Positions 1 to 8,284 of a stretch of DNA of 64,000 nucleotides are shown here, piece after piece. The notes beneath the pieces are model-generated. The model made no database searches. It was not told the origin of the DNA and worked only from the letters and a program-made list of their open reading frames with translations. Position 1 is the stretch's first letter, and each line of letters begins with the position of its first letter. The stretch lies in assembly GCA_020849625.1 (NCBI GenBank), contig JADLFV010000064.1, positions 27,148 through 91,147 on the forward strand, written 5' to 3'. Position numbers and translations under genes: made by a program. This DNA is from Phycisphaeraceae bacterium (GTDB lineage: Bacteria; Planctomycetota; Phycisphaerae; Phycisphaerales; Phycisphaeraceae).

Positions 1-1289
1 TTGGGGATGTAACAGTCGTTGCGAAGCAGCAGTTGCTGAAGCTCGTGGATGTGATCGCGTCCGATGGCGCGAGGGCGCGCCTGGTACTTATGACAGAGGT
101 AAGCGGCCGTTCCAACCGCTTGCCCGCCGACGCCGCAGGTCCGCATCAGGCGGATGGATCCGTGGGCCACGTGCGTCGCGCTGATGATTCGGCCCGCCAG
201 AAGCAAGTTGTCCACGTTGCGGGAGTAGTAGCAGCGAAACGGGATGGGATACAGTTGTTCCAGGTGGGTGTAGTCGGTCCACTTATTCTTGGCATAAAAG
301 CCTTTGGGATCATGCACGTCGATCGGCCAACCGCCGAAGGCCACCGCGTCAGCCATTGGCTTGGGATGCGTGACATCGTTTTGCGTCAGGATGTAGTCGC
401 CGACCACCCGCCGGCTCTCGCGCTTGCCCGGAACGGAACCGACCCACGACAGCACGAAGTTCTCCGCACCATAGTCGCCGTGATTCTTCACGTGGTCCCA
501 CACGCCGTAGAGAATCTTCAGCAACTCCGTGCGAATCTCCATGTGATCCGCGATCGTGTCCAGGCCCGCTCCGAACTCGATCCAGAGTTGAGGCTTATCA
601 AGGTCGCGGATGCGAACCGGCAGGTCTTGCGGCTTTGGAAAGCTGTAGGCCCACTGGGGCTTGTTGAATTTCATGGGCCGGCCCATGTCCTTGACGCGAT
701 ACATCAAGGTCGAGCCCATCGATATCTTCGATGGCTTCTCGGGTGCGAGCGACTCATCAAACGCATCGCGGGACTCCGTGCCGGTCATGAAGTCCGCCCC
801 CGCCATCACGGCCAGACAACCATCACCGGTCGCATCGACGAAGAGAGGCGCTTCAAACCGGTAAATTCGCTCAGTCGCCTGTTGCGATCCGATCACGGCG
901 TGGATCGCGCCAGCGTCTGCGGTCTCAATCGCATGGATATGAGTGTTCAGATATAACGCGACATTGGCCTTTGTGACCAGGTCTTCCAGTGTGGCGTCCG
1001 AAATACTGTTGCGCCACTGAACTTCGTGATTGTGATAGCGGTTGGCGAGGTCGATCTCTTCAACGATGCCGGTTTCGCGGGCGTGCTTGAAATCGCGGTC
1101 GGCGCCGGCCATCAGCAGGCCGATCTCGGAGGAAGCGTTGCCGCCGAGCACCGGCCGGTTCTGAACCAGTGCGACACGCAGCCCAAGACGAGAAGCGGCG
1201 ATCGCTGCGCAACTTCCCGCGATTCCGCCGCCGACCACGACCAGGTCCGCAACAATCTCCACGCGATTCATCTGACGAACGCGACTCAT
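1..1289 (-). CDS. FAD-dependent oxidoreductase, partial (3' end outside window)
   Basis: The gene runs leftward off the window, and about 429 codons are visible without a stop. It starts at ATG 1289; an in-frame ATG at 1319 is an alternative. The N-terminus carries a dinucleotide-binding loop, VVVGGGIAGSCAA (residues 17-29), followed by LGGNASSEIG. A second flavoprotein motif reads FVDATGDGCLAVMAGADF, and NLLLAGRIISATH lies near the visible end. This is the pattern of the FAD_oxidored (PF12831) family, whose substrates are mostly unknown and which planctomycetes often encode near sugar-degradation genes. No signal peptide is seen, so it is probably cytoplasmic. It lies downstream of a minus-strand promoter region with the paired GCAACAC/GTGTTGC element also found before the PEP-CTERM genes. 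The family call is firm; the substrate is unknown. Confidence 0.85.
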   Translation of the reverse strand, partial: MSRVRQMNRVEIVADLVVVGGGIAGSCAAIAASRLGLRVALVQNRPVLGGNASSEIGLLMAGADRDFKHARETGIVEEIDLANRYHNHEVQWRNSISDATLEDLVTKANVALYLNTHIHAIETADAGAIHAVIGSQQATERIYRFEAPLFVDATGDGCLAVMAGADFMTGTESRDAFDESLAPEKPSKISMGSTLMYRVKDMGRPMKFNKPQWAYSFPKPQDLPVRIRDLDKPQLWIEFGAGLDTIADHMEIRTELLKILYGVWDHVKNHGDYGAENFVLSWVGSVPGKRESRRVVGDYILTQNDVTHPKPMADAVAFGGWPIDVHDPKGFYAKNKWTDYTHLEQLYPIPFRCYYSRNVDNLLLAGRIISATHVAHGSIRLMRTCGVGGQAVGTAAYLCHKYQARPRAIGRDHIHELQQLLLRNDCYIP

Positions 1290-1426
1290 GTGTTGTTCCG
1301 TGCAGGCGTCTGGATCCATGTCACATTGAACTGGTGATACAACTGGTTTGACACGAGCAGACGCATCGTCTTGGGACTCCGCGTCGCCAGCAGGTAAACC
1401 TTCGGCTCGGCCGATACCGGCGTCAA
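1286..1426 (-). other. Short ORF overlapping the oxidoreductase start (remnant or leader peptide)
   Basis: A 46-codon frame from TTG 1426 ends in TGA at 1286-1288 and overlaps the oxidoreductase ATG (ATGA). Its residues (e.g. LLVSNQLYHQFNVTW) look protein-like, as in a C-terminal stub of a lost gene. There is no ribosome-binding site. It could be chance. Confidence 0.2.
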
Positions 1427-1468
1427 TTATCAAGGCTGTTGACTGACACGCAATCACCTTCCATTGAG

Positions 1469-1562
1469 GAATCCTGCAACACCATAAGCCTGCGTAATTA
1501 GATGCAAATCAAGTGTTTGTATCAGTTGGCGCCGTTTCGGACACCGGCGTGTTGTAAAGAAT
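1469..1562 (-). promoter_or_regulatory. Paired operator-like element upstream of the oxidoreductase
   Basis: Read on the minus strand, ATTCTTTACAACAC (1562-1549) is followed by GTGTTGCAGGATTC (1482-1469), 73 bp away between matching core starts. The same two half-elements, in the same order and with 75-bp spacing, precede the two PEP-CTERM genes. Each half is close to the reverse complement of the other. This is a candidate binding-site pair for the neighbouring LacI-type regulator (inference). Confidence 0.5.
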
Positions 1563-1586
1563 TAAACGGCGAGAACAAGCGGCGGA

Positions 1587-2627
1587 CTACGGGGTGGATT
1601 CCCATGTGTAGTCGTCCGGCAGGACCAGTTCAGCGCCCAGAGTGAGGCATTTATTGCGGCTCTTCGATCGGGTGCTGATGATCGAGATCAACTGCTCTAC
1701 CGCTCGCCGCCCCACGACCTGTTCACACAAATCGATCGAGATCGGCTGCGGGTCGAGCCCCGCCAGGTAGCTGGTGTGGTGCCCGCAGGAGATGATCAGA
1801 AAATCCTGCATCGGGCGAATGCCCCTGCGGATGAGCAGCGGGTACAGCGCGGCTGTAATTTGATCGCAGGAGCAGAACAATCCGGTCAGTGATGGGCCCA
1901 GTTGGGCGATCTGGTCGGCCACCGGTAACAAAGCCTGCTTGATCTGGGGAATGGCCGCTAGTTGCAGCGGCCTTTCATGGCAGGGCTTCAACTCCACGAA
2001 CTTGCGCCCAACTTCATTGAGAGTGAACACGAAGGCGTGATTGCGTTGGGCCAAAGCCAGGTGCTGACTTTCAATGGAAACGTACGCCAGCAATCCGCGG
2101 GTGTTCTTATGCAGATATTTGGCGGCGATCTGACCGGCTACTTCATTGCCCAACATCACGTGCGTATGGTGAGGAGTCAGATACGACGTCAGCCAGACCG
2201 CCGGCACCTTCGGCAGCGCAGCCATCATATCCTGGGAGGGATGCGAGCCTGCCAGGAGCATGCCGTCGATCATGCCCCTGCGGACGATCGGGGGCAGACG
2301 GTGCGGGTGATTGGCCATGATCAGGCCAAGCCCTTGATCCGCCAGGGCGGTGCCAATACCCATCAGCAGTTGTACGAAAAGCTCCGAAGAGCTGGAGTAA
2401 CCCTGATCCACCATGATGAGTGCCACCTGGCGATAGCACAGCGAGGCTCCAACACTCTTGGGCACGCCCGGCCGCTGATCGATCGGGGCCAGTGTGTAAC
2501 CGGTGCGCTCGACGATCGAATTCACCTTGTGCACCGTGCGCATCGACGGCCCCGGCCGGCCGTTGATCACCCGCGACACGGTTGACTTGCTCACCCCGGC
2601 CATTCTGGCTATCTGCTCCAGCGTCAT
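1587..2627 (-). CDS. LacI-family transcriptional regulator
   Basis: 346 residues, the usual LacI length. The N-terminal helix-turn-helix is MTLEQIARMAGVSKSTVSRV (residues 1-20), then INGRPGPSMRT with the hinge region after it. The rest (about 65-340) is a periplasmic-binding-protein-like effector domain, usually sugar-responsive in this family. It is cytoplasmic and DNA-binding. It sits between the oxidoreductase (same strand, downstream) and divergent PEP-CTERM genes, so it is the likely local regulator. A -10-like TACCCT (2639-2634) ends 7 nt before the ATG and a -35-like TTGCAA lies 16 bp upstream of it, so the mRNA is probably leaderless. ATCTTGCAATACAC overlaps the -35 and resembles the shared operator motif, hinting at autoregulation (inference). 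Confidence 0.9.
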   Translation of the reverse strand: MTLEQIARMAGVSKSTVSRVINGRPGPSMRTVHKVNSIVERTGYTLAPIDQRPGVPKSVGASLCYRQVALIMVDQGYSSSSELFVQLLMGIGTALADQGLGLIMANHPHRLPPIVRRGMIDGMLLAGSHPSQDMMAALPKVPAVWLTSYLTPHHTHVMLGNEVAGQIAAKYLHKNTRGLLAYVSIESQHLALAQRNHAFVFTLNEVGRKFVELKPCHERPLQLAAIPQIKQALLPVADQIAQLGPSLTGLFCSCDQITAALYPLLIRRGIRPMQDFLIISCGHHTSYLAGLDPQPISIDLCEQVVGRRAVEQLISIISTRSKSRNKCLTLGAELVLPDDYTWESTP

Positions 2628-2633
2628 AGTTCA

Positions 2634-2666
2634 AGGGTAATCCAATTCCTATATCTTGCAATACAC
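2634..2666 (-). promoter_or_regulatory. Promoter of the LacI-type gene
   Basis: On the minus strand, TTGCAA (2661-2656), a 16-bp spacer, then TACCCT (2639-2634), with the start codon at 2627. The -35 lies inside a weak copy of the GAATCnnTGCAACAC-like element (2653-2666). Confidence 0.45.
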
Positions 2667-2893
2667 AAATCAGCGGCTCGATTTTGTCGGCGGTGCGCAG
2701 TGTGATGTCAGCCGATCCTGGCCCGACGCGAGCCGTCTAACTTCAGAGCCGCTCTAAACTATAAACAGATCAACCACCAATTCCGCTGGCGGGTCCCCCG
2801 TGAACTGCCGCGGGCCGAAGCTTCTGGATGGTCTTCAATAGCGAATATTCTTCGGCTGCCAAGCCCCCTGGCAGGTTACGGTTCTCGCCGCCC
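2667..2893. other. Intergenic stretch with no recognised feature
   Basis: Part of the 480-base divergent gap between the regulator and the first PEP-CTERM gene. I see no coding potential or repeat here. The right part becomes AT-rich as it enters the promoter. Confidence 0.5.
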
Positions 2894-2989
2894 GAATCTT
2901 TGCAACACACGAGCCTTGTCTCAGTAGTTAATTGCATGTAAATATTTGATATCTATTAAATTATGTTATATTCAAAGTGTTGCGTGATT
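2894..2989 (+). promoter_or_regulatory. Promoter region with paired GCAACAC/GTGTTGC element (PEP-CTERM 1)
   Basis: GAATCTTTGCAACAC (2894-2908) and GTGTTGCGTGATT (2977-2989) flank an AT-rich stretch ending in TATATT (2967-2972), a plausible -10. The cores are 75 bp apart. The second half-site would lie on the transcription start, as expected for repressor sites. The whole arrangement is repeated at 4402-4498. Confidence 0.55.
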
Positions 2990-3066
2990 TGCCACCGCAA
3001 GGTCATTGCGTGCGAGCCAACAGCCCTGATAATTGAAGTGTTGTGATGATGGCATCAGCAGTCGAG

Positions 3067-3082
3067 GCAGGACTACCCCTGC
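3067..3082 (+). promoter_or_regulatory. Conserved 5'-UTR hairpin, copy 1
   Basis: GCAGG-actacc-CCTGC forms a small stem-loop 27 nt before the start codon, followed by AGGAG (3097-3101). An identical hairpin lies at 4575-4590 before the paralogue. Confidence 0.45.
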
Positions 3083-3109
3083 GACACCTACACAGAAGGA
3101 GAAGAAAAG

Positions 3110-3988
3110 ATGAAGTCTGTGACCAGTATTCTGAGCATGGCAACGATCCTGGCGATCGGTGCCGCCGCACAAGCATCGCTGCTTGTCGAAGAGACGTTCG
3201 ACTATGCAGCCGGCACCCTGGTCGGGAACAACGGCGGGACCGGGTTCAGCACAGCGTGGGCGACGACATTCACCTCGAACGCCGTCGGCAGCATCGATGT
3301 GACCAGCGGCAGCATCGCCTTCAGCGACTATGCCACCACCGGGAACAAGGTCACGGTCGATTTACAGAATAGAACCAACACCTCATCGGCCAACATTCTC
3401 GCCGAACGCACGGTCTCCGCAGGTTTGGCCAGCGGCGACATGTGGGTCAGCTACCTCTACCAGCGTCAGGATACGACCGGCAGCATCACCAGCCGCACCG
3501 CTCGTGTGGGCTTCAACGACGGTGCCATCCACTTTGACACAGCGATCAAACAAAGCAGCTCGCAAGGGATCGCAGTTCGCTACGACGCTACCAACGGCGC
3601 GACCGTGGCAGATGTCAGCGTCCAGGATGGCAGCGCCTACCTGGCGATTGTCAAATATGCCGACCTTGGCGTCGTCAATTCGCTGGCGAGCTTCTGGGTG
3701 CTCAGCGCAGCGAACTACGACAGCATCAAGGCGGGCGGCATTGATGAATCGGAGTTGGACGGGGCTGCTGTGCTCAAGGCAACCGATGCCGTCACTTCTG
3801 CCGAGGTGCTCACCGCAGCCGTTGACCTGCTGCGCATCGTCAACGTCTCCAGTGATTTTCCTTTCACGTTCGACGTTGATGAGTTTCGTTTGGGCACATC
3901 GCTGAGCGACGTCGCGGCCGTTCCTGAGCCGGCTTCGGCTGCTTTGGCGGTTTTCGCGCTGAGTCTGCTCACAATCCGCCGTGATTGA
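3110..3988 (+). CDS. PEP-CTERM-anchored secreted protein, paralogue 1
   Basis: 292 residues. A signal peptide spans about residues 1-23 (cleavage after AAAQA). The body (24-268) begins [20 protein letters not shown] and looks like a beta-rich, LamG-like extracellular module, but I cannot name a function. The C-terminus is AVPEPASAALAVFALS followed by LLTIRRD: the PEP motif, hydrophobic segment and basic tail recognised by the exosortase/PEP-CTERM sorting system. AGGAG lies 7 nt before the ATG. It is closely related along its length to the next gene, but lacks the dockerin-like repeats present there. A terminator follows at 4004. Surface location is well supported; the ligand or activity is unknown. 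Confidence 0.85.
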   Translation: MKSVTSILSMATILAIGAAAQASLLVEETFDYAAGTLVGNNGGTGFSTAWATTFTSNAVGSIDVTSGSIAFSDYATTGNKVTVDLQNRTNTSSANILAERTVSAGLASGDMWVSYLYQRQDTTGSITSRTARVGFNDGAIHFDTAIKQSSSQGIAVRYDATNGATVADVSVQDGSAYLAIVKYADLGVVNSLASFWVLSAANYDSIKAGGIDESELDGAAVLKATDAVTSAEVLTAAVDLLRIVNVSSDFPFTFDVDEFRLGTSLSDVAAVPEPASAALAVFALSLLTIRRD

Positions 3989-4003
3989 GTCAATATCCTC
4001 GTT

Positions 4004-4036
4004 GCCTCTGTCTCGGTGACACGGGACAGAGGCTTT
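4004..4036 (+). terminator. Terminator after PEP-CTERM 1
   Basis: GCCTCTGTC (4004-4012) pairs with GACAGAGGC (4025-4033), followed by a short TTT. Confidence 0.55.
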
Positions 4037-4076
4037 ACCCATCAGAACGTGTGTGAGTAGCACTCATATCCCGGTG

Positions 4077-4306
4077 TGAGTTGATTAAGCATCGGGTTGA
4101 CCATGGCGATGTGCTCATGCAATCGCTGCTGTCGGGCAGCGACTGGTAATCATTGCCCAGTCGTCGATTCTTGCCCAGCCAGGTAAACGCGCGTGCCACA
4201 ATCTCACACGAGGCAGCACCACGAGACGTCGCATTTCTGGCGGCTTGTTGATCGGATCATCGACCCCGGCGAACACTTGGCCCACGCAACGAACCCGCCA
4301 AGGCAC
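4077..4306 (-). pseudogene. IS5-type transposase C-terminal remnant, frameshifted
   Basis: Three minus-strand frames read in turn match the C-terminus of IS5-family (DDE) transposases: MRRLVVLPR, then IVARAFTWLGKNRRLGNDYQ (compare the usual VERTFAWLGRYRRLSKDY), then EHIAMVNPMLNQL. At least two frameshifts break the frame. No start, no N-terminal catalytic part and no terminal repeats are visible. It sits between the two PEP-CTERM paralogues, so an insertion sequence probably took part in or followed that duplication. Confidence 0.65.
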
Positions 4307-4401
4307 CCAATGATAAAGCTGCGCATGTCCGCGTTGCGTGCGTAGCTGCCTGCGTCAGCGGGCGAGATTCACCCCATGGCCAGCCGCGGCTCCCGCCCCC
4401 T

Positions 4402-4498
4402 GATTCTTTGCAACACGATGGTGTTTGAATCGTCAATCAATAAATATAAAAACTATAATAACAGATAATTATGTTATTATAAAAGTGTTGCACGATTC
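4402..4498 (+). promoter_or_regulatory. Promoter region with paired GCAACAC/GTGTTGC element (PEP-CTERM 2)
   Basis: GATTCTTTGCAACAC (4402-4416) and GTGTTGCACGATTC (4485-4498), cores 75 bp apart, flank an AT-rich tract with TATTAT/TATAAA as -10 candidates. This is a duplicate of the arrangement at 2894-2989. Confidence 0.55.
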
Positions 4499-4574
4499 GC
4501 CGCCGTAAGGTGATTGCTTGAAAGTCAATTGCCCTGATAATTGAAGTGTTGTGCTTATTGCATCATCAGGCGAG

Positions 4575-4590
4575 GCAGGACTACCCCTGC
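4575..4590 (+). promoter_or_regulatory. Conserved 5'-UTR hairpin, copy 2
   Basis: GCAGG-actacc-CCTGC stem-loop, the same as at 3067-3082, 25 nt before the ATG at 4616. AGGAG lies at 4604-4608. Confidence 0.45.
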
Positions 4591-4615
4591 GACACCCCAC
4601 AGTAGGAGATGAACA

Positions 4616-5722
4616 ATGACGATTCCAACTCGCATTCTGAGCCTGGCAATGTTCTTGGTGATCAGCGCTGCCGCACAAGCTACGCCGTTGATGGAGGAGA
4701 CGTTCGACTATACGGTCGGCCCCCTGGCGGGGAACAACGGCGGGACTGGGTTCAGCGATGCGTGGGTATCGACTATCCCATCTACCACCGCCACCATTGA
4801 CATCACCAGCGGCAGCATCGCCTTCAGCGACTACGCCACCACCGGGAACAAGGTCACGCTCGACTTAGTGACCGAACCCGCCGGTCCCGCCGTCGCTATT
4901 TACTCCCGCCGCACTGTCAGCGTGGGTGTGCCCAGTGGAGACATGTGGGTCAGCTATCTCTACCAGCGCCAGGATGCGGCCGGCGACAACACCAGCCGCA
5001 CCGCTCGCGTGGGCTTCAACGACGGCGTCATCCATTTTGACACCGCGATCAAAGCATCCAGCTCGCAAGGAATCGCGGTCCGCTATGAAGGCTCCTTCGG
5101 CACAGCCGCGGCAGACGTCAGCGTCCAGGATGGCAGCGCCTACATGGCGATCGTCAAATATGCCGACCTTGGCAACATCGGATCGCTGGCCAGCTTCTGG
5201 GTGTTCAGCGCAGCGGGTTTCGACAGCATCAAGGGGGGCGGCATTGATGAATCGGAATTGGACGGGGCGGCTGTGCTCAAGGCGACCGATACCGTCTCCA
5301 CTGCTGAGGTGCTCACCGCATTTCTGGACCAGTTGTCCCTGGTCAACGTCAGCAATACCTATCCTTTCAAGTTCGACATTGATGAGATTCGTATGAGCAC
5401 AACCTTGGCGGACGTGGTTCCCGTCGCGGCCCTCCAGCCCGGTGACGCCAACGGCGATGGCATGGTGAACTTGTCGGACTTGCAGATTCTCGGTGATAAC
5501 TGGCAGTCCACCACGGCCACTTGGTCGGAAGCTGACTTCACCGGCGACAGCACCGTCAACCTGGCCGACTTGCAGATCCTCGGCGACAACTGGGGATTCG
5601 GCACCGGCCCGGACGTGTCCTTTGATGAGGCGCTGGCCCAGGTTGCCGTTCCCGAGCCGGCCGCGATCGGGCTGCTGGGGATAGGCGGTCTGATGTTGCT
5701 GCACCGTCGTCGCGCCTGCTGA
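4616..5722 (+). CDS. PEP-CTERM protein with dockerin-like repeats, paralogue 2
   Basis: 368 residues. Signal peptide 1-22, then a body closely related to the preceding PEP-CTERM gene ([20 protein letters not shown]). After that comes an added module (about 275-330) of two EF-hand-like, dockerin-type repeats: [20 protein letters not shown] and a second ending [12 protein letters not shown]. In dockerins such Asp/Asn-rich loops bind calcium and mediate cohesin contact; no cohesin is seen here. The end is [20 protein letters not shown] plus HRRRAC, a PEP-CTERM sorting signal. The same repeat module occurs in the two Asp-box proteins downstream, so it moves between genes as a cassette. Function unknown; surface location likely. 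Confidence 0.85.
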   Translation: MTIPTRILSLAMFLVISAAAQATPLMEETFDYTVGPLAGNNGGTGFSDAWVSTIPSTTATIDITSGSIAFSDYATTGNKVTLDLVTEPAGPAVAIYSRRTVSVGVPSGDMWVSYLYQRQDAAGDNTSRTARVGFNDGVIHFDTAIKASSSQGIAVRYEGSFGTAAADVSVQDGSAYMAIVKYADLGNIGSLASFWVFSAAGFDSIKGGGIDESELDGAAVLKATDTVSTAEVLTAFLDQLSLVNVSNTYPFKFDIDEIRMSTTLADVVPVAALQPGDANGDGMVNLSDLQILGDNWQSTTATWSEADFTGDSTVNLADLQILGDNWGFGTGPDVSFDEALAQVAVPEPAAIGLLGIGGLMLLHRRRAC

Positions 5723-5816
5723 GTTGTTCCTCACGCGAGGGTCGCCTGACCGCGGCCTTTGCGTTTTCCCGCCTCGAAGTGTCAGCACCTATTGCCCCTT
5801 GATGGAGTTTCCTGTG

Positions 5817-6608
5817 ATGAAGCAACGCAAGGCATTCACGTTGATAGAACTACTGGTGGTCATCTCCATCATTGCCCTGTTGATGGCCCTGTTGCTCCCG
5901 GCCCTGGTTAAAGCCCGCGAAGCAGGGCGACGCAGCGTCTGCCTGAGCAACACGCGGCAAATGATGACCGCCGCCGCTGCCTACATGGCCGATCACAAAG
6001 ACCACTTCATGTTCCAGCGAGCGCCGGACGGCGAGGTCCAGAACGCCTTGAATCCAATCAATCCCGCAGATTTTGATCCCAACTGGCTATACCTGATGAT
6101 CAGTTACTTCGGCGTGAGCGGGCCGGAGAATACCCTGGTCTGTCCCACTGTTCGCGCCATCTTTGATGCCAGCACCGATTCCCAAATTAAGGATAAAACC
6201 ACCTACGGCGCCAACGGCATGGTCACGTGGTTTGGTGGAATCGACATTCCCCAGCCCGCCAGCGTCAGCGCGTTCATGGATCAGTTTGTGTTGACTTACA
6301 GCTCCATCGTTCGTCCCTTCGCACCCGGCGGCGCAGGCGGTTACAACACCCCTCCAGGCAAATTCACCATCACCAATTCCGCGTGGGTCGGCTGGATGCG
6401 ATATAACGTAGGCACGTTAATCATTGACAGACCGCATGATGGCCGCAATCTTTCTTTCCTAGATGGCCACGCCGAGGGATTTTCCTGGAAAGACATCACC
6501 AGCCGCAAGTTCGGTTTGTTGATCGGGGGGCAGGACATCCAGGAGCCTGAAGTTCCCGGTTACAGCAACCCGGCGCGTCTCGGTCGGCCGTACTGGCTTG
6601 CGCCGTAA
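5817..6608 (+). CDS. Prepilin-type N-terminal cleavage/methylation protein (H-x-DG type)
   Basis: 263 residues from ATG 5817, chosen because GGAG (5804-5807) precedes it and the class III prepilin leader then begins at once: [20 protein letters not shown]. Cleavage would fall before the Phe of FTLIELL, followed by a hydrophobic helix. The C-terminal part has [14 protein letters not shown], a form of the H-x(n)-DG motif of the planctomycete pseudopilin-like family (DUF1559-like proteins). Such proteins are secreted or assembled by type II/IV-pilus-like machinery and are heavily amplified in planctomycetes; their individual roles are mostly unknown. It lies among PEP-CTERM and Asp-box genes and may share their regulation. 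Confidence 0.85.
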   Translation: MKQRKAFTLIELLVVISIIALLMALLLPALVKAREAGRRSVCLSNTRQMMTAAAAYMADHKDHFMFQRAPDGEVQNALNPINPADFDPNWLYLMISYFGVSGPENTLVCPTVRAIFDASTDSQIKDKTTYGANGMVTWFGGIDIPQPASVSAFMDQFVLTYSSIVRPFAPGGAGGYNTPPGKFTITNSAWVGWMRYNVGTLIIDRPHDGRNLSFLDGHAEGFSWKDITSRKFGLLIGGQDIQEPEVPGYSNPARLGRPYWLAP

Positions 6609-6742
6609 AGCAGACACATGCCGCAGTGGGAAAGGTGTGGGCTCGCATGCAGCGTCACGAACGTCAGCGCCTTGCGTGCCGACACGGGCAACAGTCTGGT
6701 CGACGCGGCTTGGTTGCAACAGTAATTGGAAAGACGGACACC

Positions 6743-8227
6743 ATGCTTGAGCAAATGCGCATCAGTTGGATCGTCGGTCTGATGGCTCTGGTGCTCTCCG
6801 CTTCGCCCAACATCAGCGCGCAAACGACGCTGTTCAACGGCGTGGAGGTGCCGGGGGTGGTCATCGCCCATTCGCCGGCCTCCAGCGAAAAATACATCAG
6901 TTGCCCCGCCATCGCCATCCTGCCCAATGGCGACTACGTCGCGAGCCATAACATATTCGGGCCCAATACCACCGACGTCGGCATCTACCTCACCCGCGTG
7001 TATCGCTCCACCGACAAAGGTCAGACCTGGTCGCACGCCGTGACGCTCAATCACTTGCAGGCGAACCTGTTCGTCCACAACCAGGCCCTTTACATGCTTG
7101 GCGCGCCTGGCGGCCGCAAAGAGTTGACCATCCGCAAATCCACCAACGGCGGGTTGACCTGGACCTCGCCGACCAACAGCACCAACGGCATCCTTCTCTC
7201 ATCCAGCGTCTATGGGTATCACACCTCCTCCGTGCCCATGGTGGTGCACGATGGCCGCATCTGGCGGGCTTACGAGGACAACGCCACCGGCGGGGATTGG
7301 CCCGGCCAGTTCCGCGCCGCGATGATGAGCGCCCCGATCGGCAGCGATCTGCTCAACGCCGCCAGTTGGACCCACACCAACGCCCTGGCCAGCAACCCAT
7401 CCTGGCTTCCAGGCAACGACTTCCGAGGCTGGCTGGAAAGCAATGCCGTGGTCGATCGCAACGGCCAGGTGGTGAACGTAATCCGCGTGGACGTGAGCGA
7501 GGGCAAGCCGGAGAAGGCGGCAATTATTCGATCGCCGAACCTCAACACACTCACGTTCAATCCCGGCAACGACATCATCGACATGCCCGGCGGAACCAAG
7601 AAGTTCACCATCCGCTACAGCCCCGCGGCTGACAAGTACCTCACCGTCGCCAGCATCGTCAATGAGGACAACTACGACCCAAACCGCAAACCCGAGCGCA
7701 TCCGCAACATCATGGCGTTGCTGTCCTCGGACAATCTCGAGTCGTGGACGGTGGAGCAGATCATTGTGCAGGACCTGTCCGACGTATCCAAGATCGGCTT
7801 CCAGTACATGGACTGGCAGTTCGACGGCTCGGACATTGTCATCGTCTCGCGCACCGCGTACCCCGACGGGTTGGGCGGCGCCCATAATTTCCACGACGCC
7901 AACTTCATGACTTTCCACCGTGTCAGCTACAGCTCACTGCTCACGCCCGGCGATGCGAACGCCGATGGCATGGTCACCCTGGCTGATCTGCAGATACTCG
8001 GCGACCACTGGCTGAGCGGCAGCGCCGACTGGAACCAGGCGGATTTCAACGGTGACGGGGTCGTGAACCTGGCGGACCTGCAGATTCTCGGCGATCATTG
8101 GGGCAGCGGCACGACGCTGGACATCCGCTTCGATCAGGCGCTGCAACAAAGCGGGCTGGCCGTGCCCGAGCCGGGCGCACTGTGCATGCTGGTGGCTGCC
8201 GCTTCAGGGCTGATCCTGCGACGCTAG
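6743..8227 (+). CDS. Asp-box (sialidase-like) secreted protein with dockerin repeats and PEP-CTERM, paralogue 1
   Basis: 494 residues from ATG 6743 (ATG 6755 also possible). A signal peptide (MRISWIVGLMALVLSAS) ends at ISAQ. The body is a beta-propeller-type fold with Asp boxes STDKGQTW and STNGGLTW and the YISCPAIAILPNGDYVASHN strand, as in sialidase/BNR proteins. It lacks a clean GH33 FRIP motif, so the substrate is uncertain. Two dockerin-like repeats ([20 protein letters not shown] and a second) precede AVPEPGALCMLVAAASGLIL plus RR, a PEP-CTERM signal. It is exported and cell-surface anchored. It is nearly identical over long stretches to the next gene, showing a recent tandem duplication. 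Confidence 0.8.
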   Translation: MLEQMRISWIVGLMALVLSASPNISAQTTLFNGVEVPGVVIAHSPASSEKYISCPAIAILPNGDYVASHNIFGPNTTDVGIYLTRVYRSTDKGQTWSHAVTLNHLQANLFVHNQALYMLGAPGGRKELTIRKSTNGGLTWTSPTNSTNGILLSSSVYGYHTSSVPMVVHDGRIWRAYEDNATGGDWPGQFRAAMMSAPIGSDLLNAASWTHTNALASNPSWLPGNDFRGWLESNAVVDRNGQVVNVIRVDVSEGKPEKAAIIRSPNLNTLTFNPGNDIIDMPGGTKKFTIRYSPAADKYLTVASIVNEDNYDPNRKPERIRNIMALLSSDNLESWTVEQIIVQDLSDVSKIGFQYMDWQFDGSDIVIVSRTAYPDGLGGAHNFHDANFMTFHRVSYSSLLTPGDANADGMVTLADLQILGDHWLSGSADWNQADFNGDGVVNLADLQILGDHWGSGTTLDIRFDQALQQSGLAVPEPGALCMLVAAASGLILRR

Positions 8228-8284
8228 CGTTGATCCACGGTCCGCCGGCCGAGAGCGGGCCTTATGTCCACACTGGAGGCAACC

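Noticed and set aside
33..956. 307-residue plus-strand frame at the left edge
   Set aside because: The minus strand here is a continuous FAD-oxidoreductase frame with cofactor motifs; the plus frame is its shadow.
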